Shown here: in pieces, positions 50,761 through 59,057 of the stretch
How positions within the stretch are numbered: the stretch's first letter is position 1
How the letters are laid out: every line of letters begins with the position of its first letter
DNA from: Nucisporomicrobium flavum
GTDB lineage: Bacteria; Actinomycetota; Actinomycetes; Mycobacteriales; Micromonosporaceae
DNA length: 59,057 bases
Reading direction: 5' to 3'
Assembly (NCBI RefSeq): GCF_016464385.1
Contig: NZ_JADMLH010000008.1
Location: 70,621-129,677, forward strand
Notes under the pieces: model-generated
What the model was told of the DNA's origin: nothing
What the model saw: the letters and a program-made list of their open reading frames with translations, nothing else
Databases searched by the model: none
Made by a program: the position numbers and the translations under genes

Positions 50761-53418
50761 CTAGACGATCGCCATGTCGACGAAGCGCGACAGGTGCAGC
50801 TGCGCCGCCACTGTCACCGTGTCGGTCGGGCCGTTACGGTGCTTCGCCACGATGAAGTCCGCCTCGCCCGCCCGCGGCGACTCCTTGTCGTAGTAGTCGT
50901 CGCGGTGCAGCAGCAGCACCACGTCCGCGTCCTGCTCGATCGAGCCGGACTCACGCAGGTCGGACAGCTGCGGGCGCTTGTCCGTACGCTGCTCCGGGCC
51001 TCGGTTCAGCTGACTCACCGCGATCACCGGGCACTCGATCTCCTTGGCCAGCAGCTTCAGGCCTCGGGACAGCTCGGAGACCTCCTGCTGGCGGCTCTCC
51101 GTCTTCTTCGGCGACGTCATGAGCTGGAGGTAGTCGATCACCAGGAGTTTGAGGTTGTGGCGCTGCTTGAGGCGCCGGGCCTTCGCGCGGATCTCCATGA
51201 GGTTCATGCTCGGGGTGTCGTCGACGAAGATCGGCGCCTCGCTGATCTCGCCCATCCGGCGGGCGAGTTTGGTCCAGTCGTCGTCGGAGAGCTGGCCGGA
51301 ACGCAGCGAGTGCAGCGGTACGCGCGCCTCCGCGGAGAGCAGACGCATCACCATCTCGATCTTGCTCATTTCGAGGGAGAAGATGGCGCTGGCGCAGTTG
51401 GACCGGATGGCCGCGTTGCGGGCGAAGTCCATCGACACCGTGGAGTTGTGAGTCGGAACCATGGTTCGCCCGGCGAGGTAAAGCTTGTCGCTGTTGTCGA
51501 CGGACACGCACTTCACCGGCACGCTCGGCACAACTCGGACGTCGACGATGAAGCGGCGGTCGGATCGCGTCGATCCGGTGGCGCGACGGCGCTGCTTGTG
51601 CGACAGCATCTTCCGGTGCAGACGGAACACGTCGTCGGTCGTGGTGAAGGTGAGCGTGTAGGCGATGGAGGACTCCGGGGACCGGCCCGCGACTGTCTTC
51701 GACGTCATCGAGCATCGGTATCCCAGCGAAGCGACCAGCTCGCGGACATCCTCGGCAAGGCGGCGCGACGTCGACGTGTACTGGCAATTGCCGGTCGTGG
51801 TCACCGTCCCGTCGGTGTCGAGCAAACCCGCCAGCAGGGCACGGCGCTGATCCTCGGACGCTCTGAGGTATGTCGTCGGTACGTGCTTGTTACCCAGAAC
51901 TCCGAGCGTTCGGAGCAGCGCGGTGACCGATCCGGAACGCCTTCTGCAGTCGTTGCACCGCTGGCCGCCGTTGCCCTTCACCATTGCCGGGGAGGCGCAG
52001 CCGCAATCGACGCAGACCGGCTGCTCCCCCGGTGACGAGAAGAAGCGCGCCTTGCCGCCACATTCTCTGCCGCAGGCCCTGGCACCGGCGTGACGCGGCT
52101 GGAAGCTCACACCGCACACCACGCATGCGCGGCGGCGCAGCGGCGCAGCGGCGGGAAGGCGGACCGAGTAGAGCATGGGCCCGCTGGGCTCGGCAATGTA
52201 TCCATCAGCTTCGATGAGCATGGTCACTTCTGGATCGGCTGACGTGATCCGCGCGGCCGCGCTGTGCCCGTCTCCCAGCCAGGCACCGAAGGTGTAGGGC
52301 GCGATGGGGAGGTCGCGCTCGGGCAGATCGAGTGGCGCGGGGTTCATCACCGAGTGGTTGAGCCGACGGTCTGCGGTCGGGGTACGCAAGGTCTCCGCGA
52401 TCTGCCGAGTGGTGCGTACCTCCGCCGGCCGCCCATACCGGCGGGCCCGGCGATCATGGGTGCTCCATTGGTGGGAGCCATCCGCCACGATCACCGTGCC
52501 GTCGGAGAACTCGACCTCGTAGCACGAACGCCCGAGCATGATCTCGCTGGTGGCGATCACGGTGGTGGGCTTTCCGTCAGCACCGATCAGTCGGTCGCCC
52601 ACCGCGATCTCGCCCATGGTCGTCCAGCCGTCCGGGGTAACCAGCTCGGTGCCCAGGGCCAGCGCCTTGCCCAGACCGGGACGCCCGGCCACGATGATCA
52701 GCTGGCCGGGGTGCAGGCCGTTGAGGAGCCGGTCCAGGTCGGCGAAGCCGGTGGGTACGCCGGTCATCATGCCGCCCGACGCGCCGACGGCCTCGATCTC
52801 GTCGAGGGTCGGCTGCAGCATGTCGCCGAGCGTGGCGAAGTCCTCGCTGACCCGGTTCTCGGTGACGTCGTAGATCGCCTGCTGGGCCAGGTCGACGATG
52901 TCGTCCACGTCCCGGCCGCCGTGCCCGTTGGCGCCGTACCCGAGCTGCACGATCTTCGTACCGGCCTCGACCAGCCGGCGCAGCACCGCCCGCTCGGAGA
53001 CGATCCGCGCGTAGTACGCGGCGTTGGCGGCGGTGGGCACGCTCTCGATGAGGGTGTGCAGGTACGGCACCCCGCCGATGCGCTGCAGGTCGCCGGAGTC
53101 GGCCAGCGCCGCCGCGACCGTGACACCGTCGGCCGGTTCGCCGCGCCCGTACAGGTCGAGAATGATGTCGAAGATCGTCGCGTGCACCGGGCGGTAGAAG
53201 TCGTGGGTCTTCAGGATCTCCACGACGTCGGCGATGGCGTCCTTGGACAGCAGCATGCCGCCGAGCACGCTCTGCTCGGCGGCGATGTCCTGCGGCGGCG
53301 TCTTGTCGAAGCCGCCGTCGGACGGGGGTCCGCCGCCGGGAGGGCGTCCGCCGCCGGCCGGTCGCCCGCCGGGCGACTGCTGCCGGGACTCCGGCCGTGC
53401 GTCATCGGTGATCGACAC
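50761..53418 (-). CDS. dnaB: Replicative DNA helicase DnaB with in-frame intein
   Basis: The protein has 885 residues as translated, and 478 after splicing. The N-terminal extein (1-251) has a Gly/Pro-rich tail, then PQDIAAEQSVLGGMLLS, the DnaB N-domain and GVPTGFADLDRLLNGLHPGQLIIVAGRPGLGK. The intein interrupts at K251 of the P-loop, and the C-extein (659-885) resumes with STVSMDFARN, SLEMSKIEMVMRLL, LLVIDYLQLM and DLRESGSIEQDADVVLLLHR. The restored Walker A is GRPGLGKST, so splicing is essential for function. GTG 53418 has GGAGG 5 bases upstream. It is divergent from a giant Trp-rich protein gene. Confidence 0.96.
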   Translation of the reverse strand: MSITDDARPESRQQSPGGRPAGGGRPPGGGPPSDGGFDKTPPQDIAAEQSVLGGMLLSKDAIADVVEILKTHDFYRPVHATIFDIILDLYGRGEPADGVTVAAALADSGDLQRIGGVPYLHTLIESVPTAANAAYYARIVSERAVLRRLVEAGTKIVQLGYGANGHGGRDVDDIVDLAQQAIYDVTENRVSEDFATLGDMLQPTLDEIEAVGASGGMMTGVPTGFADLDRLLNGLHPGQLIIVAGRPGLGKALALGTELVTPDGWTTMGEIAVGDRLIGADGKPTTVIATSEIMLGRSCYEVEFSDGTVIVADGSHQWSTHDRRARRYGRPAEVRTTRQIAETLRTPTADRRLNHSVMNPAPLDLPERDLPIAPYTFGAWLGDGHSAAARITSADPEVTMLIEADGYIAEPSGPMLYSVRLPAAAPLRRRACVVCGVSFQPRHAGARACGRECGGKARFFSSPGEQPVCVDCGCASPAMVKGNGGQRCNDCRRRSGSVTALLRTLGVLGNKHVPTTYLRASEDQRRALLAGLLDTDGTVTTTGNCQYTSTSRRLAEDVRELVASLGYRCSMTSKTVAGRSPESSIAYTLTFTTTDDVFRLHRKMLSHKQRRRATGSTRSDRRFIVDVRVVPSVPVKCVSVDNSDKLYLAGRTMVPTHNSTVSMDFARNAAIRSNCASAIFSLEMSKIEMVMRLLSAEARVPLHSLRSGQLSDDDWTKLARRMGEISEAPIFVDDTPSMNLMEIRAKARRLKQRHNLKLLVIDYLQLMTSPKKTESRQQEVSELSRGLKLLAKEIECPVIAVSQLNRGPEQRTDKRPQLSDLRESGSIEQDADVVLLLHRDDYYDKESPRAGEADFIVAKHRNGPTDTVTVAAQLHLSRFVDMAIV
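51445..52665 (-). other. Class 3 intein with LAGLIDADG endonuclease and cysteine-rich insertion
   Basis: This is a 407-residue intein within dnaB. It starts with Ala (ALALGTELV), lacking the usual Cys or Ser nucleophile, but has the Trp-Cys-Thr set of class 3 inteins: W67 in GSHQWSTH, C386 in VKCVSVDN and T405 in VPTHN, with N407 last and Ser as the first C-extein residue. LAGLIDADG motifs are TFGAWLGDG (125-133) and LLAGLLDTDG (277-286). Between them lie nine cysteines (181, 184, 198, 202, 218, 221, 223, 237, 240), forming CxxC pairs that look like two zinc sites. Confidence 0.92.
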
Positions 53419-53479
53419 TCCGACCTCCCTCTCCTCGTGTGCCGCGTCCAGCTCGGCGCCGCGATGCCACGCGCCGAGC

Positions 53480-53710
53480 GCGGCCCCACGTGCAGCCGCC
53501 CTAGCGCAGCGCCGTCTGAGTAACGCCCAGCTCAGCGCCGTCCAGCAACGCCAAGCTCGGCGCCGTAATGCCACGCCGAGCGCCCTACGTGCAGCCGCCC
53601 GGCGCAGCGCCGAGCTCGCCGCCATGGTGCAACGCCGGGCCCGTCCCGTCGTGGTGCAACGCCGGGCTCGGCGACACGCGCGCCCCGCGCCCAACCCGGC
53701 TTGCACGTCA
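53480..53710. repeat. Degenerate GC-rich repeats upstream of dnaB
   Basis: Variants of GCAACGCCGAGCTCGGCGCC and CCTACGTGCAGCCGCC recur with irregular 20-30 base spacing. No reading frame is consistently kept and I see no gene here. The array sits between the dnaB start and the DnaA-box cluster. Confidence 0.5.
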
Positions 53711-53944
53711 CGCGCTTGCCCCGCCCGGCTCACCCGGCCCGCGCCGCGCAAACCGACCAACGCTGCGCCTCCCGAGTCGATCAAACAACCCCGGTACGAC
53801 ACTTTCGGGTGAGCACGCCCACCGCCGGGTGACCCATCCCACCGAACCGCCCGAATCGTCGGTTCGCGCGGACCGGGTCGGCCCTGGGGCGTGATCCGGC
53901 GCGGGTAACCATACGAAGCTGCACGTCATCGGCCCAAGCGGGCC

Positions 53945-54020
53945 GGTGGACAAGCCTCGGGACAAGTTGTGGACAATGCCTCCGAACCTGTGTGCAGCCC
54001 TGTGCACAGCCTGTGTACAA
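53945..54020 (-). promoter_or_regulatory. Cluster of five DnaA-box-like sites
   Basis: On the plus strand GGTGGACAA (53945), TGTGGACAA (53968), TGTGTGCAG (53989), TGTGCACAG (54001) and TGTGTACAA (54012) all face the same way. The second is the exact complement of the actinobacterial box TTGTCCACA; the rest carry one to three changes. Start-to-start steps are 23, 21, 12 and 11 bases, near whole helical turns. The cluster lies in the divergent region of dnaB and the Trp-rich gene. Confidence 0.65.
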
Positions 54021-54095
54021 CGCTGGGGGATGCTGCCCGGCGTACCCCGATGACCTGGGTTTTTGGTGTCCCCAGCGTGTGGAGGGAATAAAAAG

Positions 54096-57000
54096 GTGCG
54101 GCCCGTGACGAAGCCATCGCCCCTGGGCGTTGCAGATCCGGGGAACGCACGTCACGCTTTTCAGGTGGACCAACGGGAGTGGGACTACGGCGCCCGCCTG
54201 CCGCGGGAGAGGAGCGCCGCGGAGCCCTGGTCCACCCGTGAGAGCCCGGAAAGTCCCGATTCCTCCCAGGTTGTGGAGCCCGGCGCGCCCGTGTGGGGGA
54301 CCGGATCGGTCACCGACACCGGCAGCATGCAGCCCATCCCCGAGGCCGTCGCCTGGTCGTTGCGTGCCGAGGCCTGGGCGCAGAACGAGGATCAGGCCGT
54401 CGAGCGGTCCGGATCCGGCACGGTCAGCCGCTGGTCCGACGTCGCCGCGACCGGTCGGCCGCCGATTCCCGCCGACGGCGTCGGATGGCGTACGTCGACA
54501 GCGGAGTGGCGCTCCACCGACAGCGCCCGCTGGCGTCAGACGACGGAGTGGCGCTCCGCGTCCGGCACGCACGGATGGCGGACGACGACCGAGGCGTGGC
54601 AGTCGGGCGACGCCAACGGCTTCGTGCCGCCGGTCGAGCCGCCCACCCGGCTCCCGGCGATCTCCGGCACCGCCTGGCCCACCCCCGAGTCGGGCGAGCC
54701 GCCCGCGCCGAGCTGGCAGCAGCCCTCCACCCCCGACGACACTCCCGGCTGGCAACGCGACCGGTCCGTCCCGGGGGCCACACCGTCCTGGCAGCAGCGG
54801 CCGGCCGACGCCGCGCCGAGCTGGCAGCAGCCCGCGGACCCCACGCCGAGCTGGCAGCAACGGCCGGCCGACGCGGCGCCGCCGTGGGAGCGTCCGGCCG
54901 ATCCCACGCCGTCGTGGCAGCGTGCCGAGGACCCCCCGTCCACCTGGCAGCAACGGCCCGCCGACGCCGCACCGAGCTGGCAGCAACGGCCGGCGGACCC
55001 GACGCCGACCTGGCAGCAGCGGCCCGCCGACGCCACGCCGAGCTGGCAGCAGCGCCCCGCCGACGCGGCGCCGAGCTGGCAGGCCGCGGAGGATCGCCCG
55101 TCGTGGCAGCAGTTCGCCGCGCCGTCGGCGACACCGCCGGTCCCGCCCACTCCCACGCCGTCCTGGCAACAACCGGCCGACGCGCCGCGCCCGTCGTGGG
55201 ACAGCCGGCCGAGCTGGCAGCAGTTCACCGACACCGGCCGCTCGTCGCGGCGGGAGAACGGTGCGAGCCGGGAGACGCCCGCGGACCTGCCGGGAGAAAG
55301 CTCGTCGAGCTGGCAAAATCCGCAGCCGCCCACCGCGTACACGGGAAGCCGGTCCGCGCCCGGCACCTTCGACGACGGCCGCCACCTCGTCCGTGAGGAC
55401 GACCGCGCGCAGTGGCGTCGCGAGACCGGCTTCGACGACGGGTCACGCCAGGTGGGTCGCCGCCGGGCCGCCGAGCCGGGTTCGCGTACGAGCGGAGGCA
55501 CCGGCTGGACGGTCCGCTCGGACGCCGACAACTGGGCCGGGCACACCGACACCGGCAGCATCCCGGCGTTCCAGGACCCGGTCGCCGACAGTCCCAGCTG
55601 GCGCCGCGACGCCGGCGACCCGCCGGACAGCTGGCGGACCAGCTCGACCACGAACAGCTGGCAGAGCAGCGCCCCGACGACCGGCAGCCGCCGCGGCGCG
55701 GACGAGACAGGCACCGGCTGGCGGTCCCCGGATCCCGACCGCGACGGATGGCGCTCCGCCGAGCCGCCGGCCGAAAGCTGGCGCAGCGGCGATCAGACGC
55801 GTGACGGGCGGCCTGACACCGGCTCGTGGCGGCGCGACCCCGAGCCGGGCCCGGCGGCGGACCCGTGGGCGCAGAGCGCGTCGGAGACCGGCGTCATCCC
55901 GCTGCCTCTGCAGCCCCGGGAGCGTGACGGCGGCGGCTGGCAGAGCCGCTCGGACACCGGCACCTGGCAGCGCGACACCGGCACCCGCCAGGGCGAAGGC
56001 GGCCGGCAGGGCGAGGGCGGCCGGCGCAGCCGGGCCGACCGGACGGACACCGGCTCCTGGCAGCGGGAGATCGAGTCCGGCGCGCGGTCGGGATCCGGCC
56101 CCTGGCAGCGGGACGACGACGACCCGGACACGGGTACGCGGCAGCGCGGCGGCCGCCGCAGCTCGTGGCAGCCCGACGACGAGGCGCGCCCGGACGGCCG
56201 TTCCGACACCGGCTCGTGGCGGCGTCACGACGAACCGCGTGGCCGCACCGACACCGGTTCCTGGCAGCGCGACGCGGAAGGCACCCGCGCCCGCCGCGCC
56301 GCCCGCCCCCGCGGCCCGGAGACGCAACGCGAGCCCCGTCGTGGCCTGGACGCCCAGCGCGGCGCCGGCATGCCGCGACGCGAGGGACCTGCGGCGTACG
56401 CCCGCAGGCGCGAACCCGACACCAGCTGGACCCGCGAGCTCGAGTCCGGCGCCTGGCACCGCGACCCGGAGTCGGACGTCTGGCTGCGCGACAGCGACAC
56501 CGGCCAGTGGCACCGCGCCGAGGTCGAGGACGACGAAGACGACGAGGACGACCGGGACGCCGACGGACGACCCCGCCGCGGCCCCTCCCGGTCCCGTACG
56601 CGCGACGACGTCCCGGGCGGGCCGCTCGCACTGGAGAGCGGCGAACCCCGGCGCCGCCGTCGCGCGGAGGACGACGACGACCGTCCCGGCGCAGGTCCGC
56701 AGGGTGGTGGCCGCCAGGGCGTGGGCCGCCGCCGAGCGCCGGACGGCCCCCTGCAACTGGGCGCCGCCCCCGAGGCACCGCTCGACCCGGAGATCTACCG
56801 CCGCGACGGCGAGGCACCCACCCGGCCGATCCTGGGCGGCCGCCGCGAGCTCGAACCCGGACCGGCCGCCTGGCAACGCGACGCCGGCCCGGACGGCCGC
56901 CCGAACCCCGCCCCCACCGAGCGTCCCGTCTCGGCGGCGCCGGGCGGCTGGGACGTGGCGGCGAATCGTCCGGTCTCCGCCGTACCCGATGACCGTCCCG

Positions 57001-58193
57001 GACCCGCGGCACCCACGGCCTGGCAGCAGGACCGTCGAGAGCCACCACCCGTCTCGTCCCCGCCCGCCGGCCCCGCCTCGCCGACCGGGTACGGCCAGGC
57101 CGCCGTACGCCCGGTCTCGTCGCAGCCCGGTCCCGGCCAGACACCGGCCCGCCCGGTGTCCGGCACGCCCACCCGCCCGGTGTCGTCCCAGCCCGGCGCA
57201 TGGCGGCCCGAGGCGCAGGCGGCAGCCCGCACGGACTCCTGGCGCAGCCAGATGCGCGCCGAGGACGGCATCGCCGCGGGCCCAGCTCCCACTGAACCGG
57301 CCGCCCGGACCGATGACTGGCGCAGCCAGATGCGCGCGGAGAGCGGCCACGCGGCAGACCCGGCCCTCGGCGAGGCGACCGCACGGACCGACGCGTGGCG
57401 CAGCCAGATGCGCGCCGAGGACGGCATCACCGCAGGTCCCGCGCTCGGCGAGGCGGCCACCGAGATCCGCCCGGCCGCCGAACCGGCACCCTGGCAGCAG
57501 CGCGAGCGCGAGCAGACGGCCCGCCGCGCGGCCCCCAACCGCGAGGCGGCCCCGGCGGACTGGCGGCGCGAACTCAAGGAGTCCAGCGACCTCGCGGACG
57601 GCGAATCCCGGCGCTTCGGCACCAGCGACTTCGTCCCGTTCCGGCCCCCGTCGAAGAACGGCGCCTCCGCGTCGGTCAAGGTCCCGGCCGCCAACTCGGC
57701 CTCCGCGAGCGCCACCGAGATCATCCGTACGGGCGCCAGCTGGCAGGACCCCCCGGACACGGAATGGCCTCCCCGCGGCGCCGTCATGACCTCCCCGGCG
57801 GGCACGTACGAACGCCGCCCGGTGAGCACCCTCTCGTCCGCGGCGACGCGCCAGAACGACCTCCTCGAACCGGAGGAGGAGCTCGAGGAGGACACGGGCG
57901 GGCCGCTCGCGGCGGTCGGCTACACCGTCGTCTGGTACGGCGTACCGGTCGTGCTGTTCGTCCTGTACATGCTGGTCCTCAACGGCGCCCAGCAGGCCCA
58001 CGCCCTCAGCACGCTGGCCGATGCGGCGCCGCAGTTCGGGCTCTCGCTGGTGCTGAGCATGCTGGTGGCGGTGGGGTTGCGCTGGGCGAGCGGGTCCTGG
58101 AAGGCGGCCAGCGTGGGGTTGGCAGCGGCGGTGATGGGCGGCGGGCTGGCCACGGTGCTGACGTCGGCAATCACCGGCCAATCACTCAGCTGA
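54096..58193 (+). CDS. Giant Trp-rich low-complexity protein with C-terminal membrane anchor
   Basis: The protein has about 1365 residues. Roughly residues 1-1270 are disordered and built from repeats. An 11-residue unit SWQQRPADAxP dominates about 206-380. A family of DTGSWxRD-like units covers about 480-820, ending in an acidic patch (EDDEDDEDD). A 26-residue TDxWRSQMRAE unit occurs three times, encoded by exact 78-bp steps at 57231, 57309 and 57387. Three membrane segments follow (about 1274-1297, 1314-1331, 1338-1360). No signal peptide, so the repeats are probably cytoplasmic. GTG 54096 has GGAGGG 9 bases upstream; GTG 54105 is possible. I do not recognise the family. Confidence 0.8.
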   Translation: MRPVTKPSPLGVADPGNARHAFQVDQREWDYGARLPRERSAAEPWSTRESPESPDSSQVVEPGAPVWGTGSVTDTGSMQPIPEAVAWSLRAEAWAQNEDQAVERSGSGTVSRWSDVAATGRPPIPADGVGWRTSTAEWRSTDSARWRQTTEWRSASGTHGWRTTTEAWQSGDANGFVPPVEPPTRLPAISGTAWPTPESGEPPAPSWQQPSTPDDTPGWQRDRSVPGATPSWQQRPADAAPSWQQPADPTPSWQQRPADAAPPWERPADPTPSWQRAEDPPSTWQQRPADAAPSWQQRPADPTPTWQQRPADATPSWQQRPADAAPSWQAAEDRPSWQQFAAPSATPPVPPTPTPSWQQPADAPRPSWDSRPSWQQFTDTGRSSRRENGASRETPADLPGESSSSWQNPQPPTAYTGSRSAPGTFDDGRHLVREDDRAQWRRETGFDDGSRQVGRRRAAEPGSRTSGGTGWTVRSDADNWAGHTDTGSIPAFQDPVADSPSWRRDAGDPPDSWRTSSTTNSWQSSAPTTGSRRGADETGTGWRSPDPDRDGWRSAEPPAESWRSGDQTRDGRPDTGSWRRDPEPGPAADPWAQSASETGVIPLPLQPRERDGGGWQSRSDTGTWQRDTGTRQGEGGRQGEGGRRSRADRTDTGSWQREIESGARSGSGPWQRDDDDPDTGTRQRGGRRSSWQPDDEARPDGRSDTGSWRRHDEPRGRTDTGSWQRDAEGTRARRAARPRGPETQREPRRGLDAQRGAGMPRREGPAAYARRREPDTSWTRELESGAWHRDPESDVWLRDSDTGQWHRAEVEDDEDDEDDRDADGRPRRGPSRSRTRDDVPGGPLALESGEPRRRRRAEDDDDRPGAGPQGGGRQGVGRRRAPDGPLQLGAAPEAPLDPEIYRRDGEAPTRPILGGRRELEPGPAAWQRDAGPDGRPNPAPTERPVSAAPGGWDVAANRPVSAVPDDRPGPAAPTAWQQDRREPPPVSSPPAGPASPTGYGQAAVRPVSSQPGPGQTPARPVSGTPTRPVSSQPGAWRPEAQAAARTDSWRSQMRAEDGIAAGPAPTEPAARTDDWRSQMRAESGHAADPALGEATARTDAWRSQMRAEDGITAGPALGEAATEIRPAAEPAPWQQREREQTARRAAPNREAAPADWRRELKESSDLADGESRRFGTSDFVPFRPPSKNGASASVKVPAANSASASATEIIRTGASWQDPPDTEWPPRGAVMTSPAGTYERRPVSTLSSAATRQNDLLEPEEELEEDTGGPLAAVGYTVVWYGVPVVLFVLYMLVLNGAQQAHALSTLADAAPQFGLSLVLSMLVAVGLRWASGSWKAASVGLAAAVMGGGLATVLTSAITGQSLS

Positions 58194-58375
58194 CGAGCAA
58201 AACCCGCGGGCCGCGGGCCGCGGGGGCGCGGAGAGCGCGGGGGCGCGGAGAGCGGAGAGCACGGGGCGCAGAGAGCACGGTGCGCAAAGAGCGCCGTGCA
58301 CCGCGGGGCATGACAGCACGGCAGGGCCGCGGGAACTCCGCACGCCGCGAGTTCGGCGCGCAGCGCGCAGGGCGC

Positions 58376-58495
58376 AGGGCGGGCATGCGCAGCGCGGACA
58401 TGCGCAGCGCGGACATGCGCAGCGCGGACATGCGCAGCGCGGACATGCGCAGCGCGGACATGCGCAGGGCGGGCATGCGCAGCGCGGACATGCGC
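58376..58495. repeat. Eight 15-bp tandem repeats
   Basis: The unit AGCGCGGACATGCGC occurs eight times head to tail; the first and seventh copies have AGGGCGGGCATGCGC. The length is a multiple of three, but no convincing gene runs through it. Purine-rich GGCGCGGAGAGC-type repeats precede it from about 58200. Confidence 0.85.
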
Positions 58496-58801
58496 AGCCC
58501 GGTGGTGGCGTTGGGCGCTGAACCAGGTCGTGACGTCGGCGTGCAGCTCAGCGCTGCGGCGCGCGTGCACAGTCGGGGCGCGGGCGCGGGAGCAGCAGTA
58601 GTGCCCGACAGCGTGGGCCACGTGCGGGTGGTTCGTGGGTCATATTCGGCGTACCTACGGCGCCGCCACGCGCGGAGTGGGGTGGCGGGGACAGGCTGGG
58701 TGTGCCACCCGAGCGTGTCCCTCTCCGTGCACGCATCCGGCCCCGCTTCGGGAGGCTTCGCCTCTGGCGCCGTACCTATATGAAAGACGGACCCGCGCGA
58801 G

Positions 58802-58941
58802 AGCGAAACCCGCCCCAGCAGACCGACCCATGCGGAAGCGAGACCCGCCCCAGCAGACCGACCCATGCGGAAGCGAGACCCGCCCCAGCAGACCGGCCCG
58901 CGCGGAAGCGAGACCCAGCCCAGGGGACCGACCCACGCGGA
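58802..58941. repeat. Four 35-bp tandem repeats
   Basis: Four 35-bp units built on AGCGAGACCCGCCCCAGCAG occur head to tail with few changes, more in the third and fourth. There are no unique spacers, so this is not CRISPR. No gene is supported from 58194 to the window end; the final 60 bases are G/C runs. Confidence 0.85.
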
Positions 58942-59057
58942 AGCTGGATCCACGCTCGGCCTGCGGAGAAGCCCTCTGTAATGCGGAAAGCGGGCCCCCC
59001 CCCCGGGTGGCGCGCGTTCGGGGCGCGGGGGGTGATTGGGGGCGACGCCGGTAACGG

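Noticed and set aside
53945..54020. The DnaA-box cluster as the chromosome origin
   Set aside because: dnaA and dnaN are not adjacent, there are only five sites, and no long A/T-rich unwinding region is present. Regulation or titration is more likely.
55443..58181. A 900-codon minus-strand frame opposite the Trp-rich protein
   Set aside because: The plus-strand frame has a ribosome site, in-frame 33- and 78-bp repeats and sensible membrane segments. The minus frame is a reflection of biased codons.
58802..58941. 35-bp repeats as a CRISPR array
   Set aside because: The units are directly adjacent with no unique spacers, and no cas genes are in the window.
59000..59057. G/C runs at the window end
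   Set aside because: They look like low-quality contig-end sequence; no feature is supported.

Overview
The window is very GC-rich DNA (about 70% or more) with tightly packed genes, strong G/C at third codon positions, many GTG starts and very common leaderless starts. Together with bpa, DUF5926, DUF4192, DUF6457, LppU-like and GT87 genes this points to an actinomycete, most likely of the Micromonosporaceae (Actinoplanes or a relative). The genus is inferred, not proven. The pheA-serS pair, bpa, dnaB, clustered DnaA boxes and a parS-like site suggest a position fairly near the chromosome origin. Both ends look unreliable: bases 1-76 are G/C homopolymer and the last 60 bases are low complexity, as at contig ends.

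Layout. 0-7 kb: a UDP-glucuronate decarboxylase-like enzyme, two LytR-CpsA-Psr (LCP) cell-wall ligases, a rhodanese, a glycerophosphodiesterase, a sensor kinase and a DUF5926 protein. 7-14 kb: a GH16-like protein, arginine deiminase, a NERD-like protein, PAS and ACT proteins, a lipoprotein and pheA. An approximately 83-bp upstream element occurs twice here. 13.7-21 kb: AIM24, a metallopeptidase, OsmC, serS, two tandem HAD phosphatases, the proteasome activator bpa, and a DDAH-like enzyme divergent from an Lrp regulator. 21-31 kb: a beta-propeller lipoprotein, a YbjN/chaperone-like protein, DUF6457-mobA divergent from fdhD, a PhoD phosphatase, DUF4192, a GNAT and a fructosamine kinase-like protein.

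31-46 kb: moaA-moaD, a metallophosphoesterase, an EndoQ-UvrD fusion, an orphan prepilin peptidase, an LppU-like protein, an AAA ATPase behind two matching dyads, a DoxX protein, a GT87 glycosyltransferase, and a four-gene overlapping operon moaC-mogA-moeA-moaE. With mobA and fdhD this gives most of a molybdenum-cofactor pathway; no moaD-activating enzyme and no molybdoenzyme lie in the window.

46-59 kb: a GGDEF-EAL protein translationally coupled to a second GT87 protein, a zinc-ribbon protein, and dnaB. The dnaB gene carries a 407-residue class 3 intein inside its P-loop, and the intein's endonuclease region has a cysteine-rich insertion. Divergent from dnaB, across a helically phased cluster of DnaA-box-like sites, lies a roughly 1365-residue tryptophan-rich repeat protein with a C-terminal membrane anchor. 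The most unusual parts are this dnaB locus, the EndoQ-UvrD fusion, the paired dyads before the AAA ATPase, the duplicated upstream element, and several short tandem-repeat arrays between genes.
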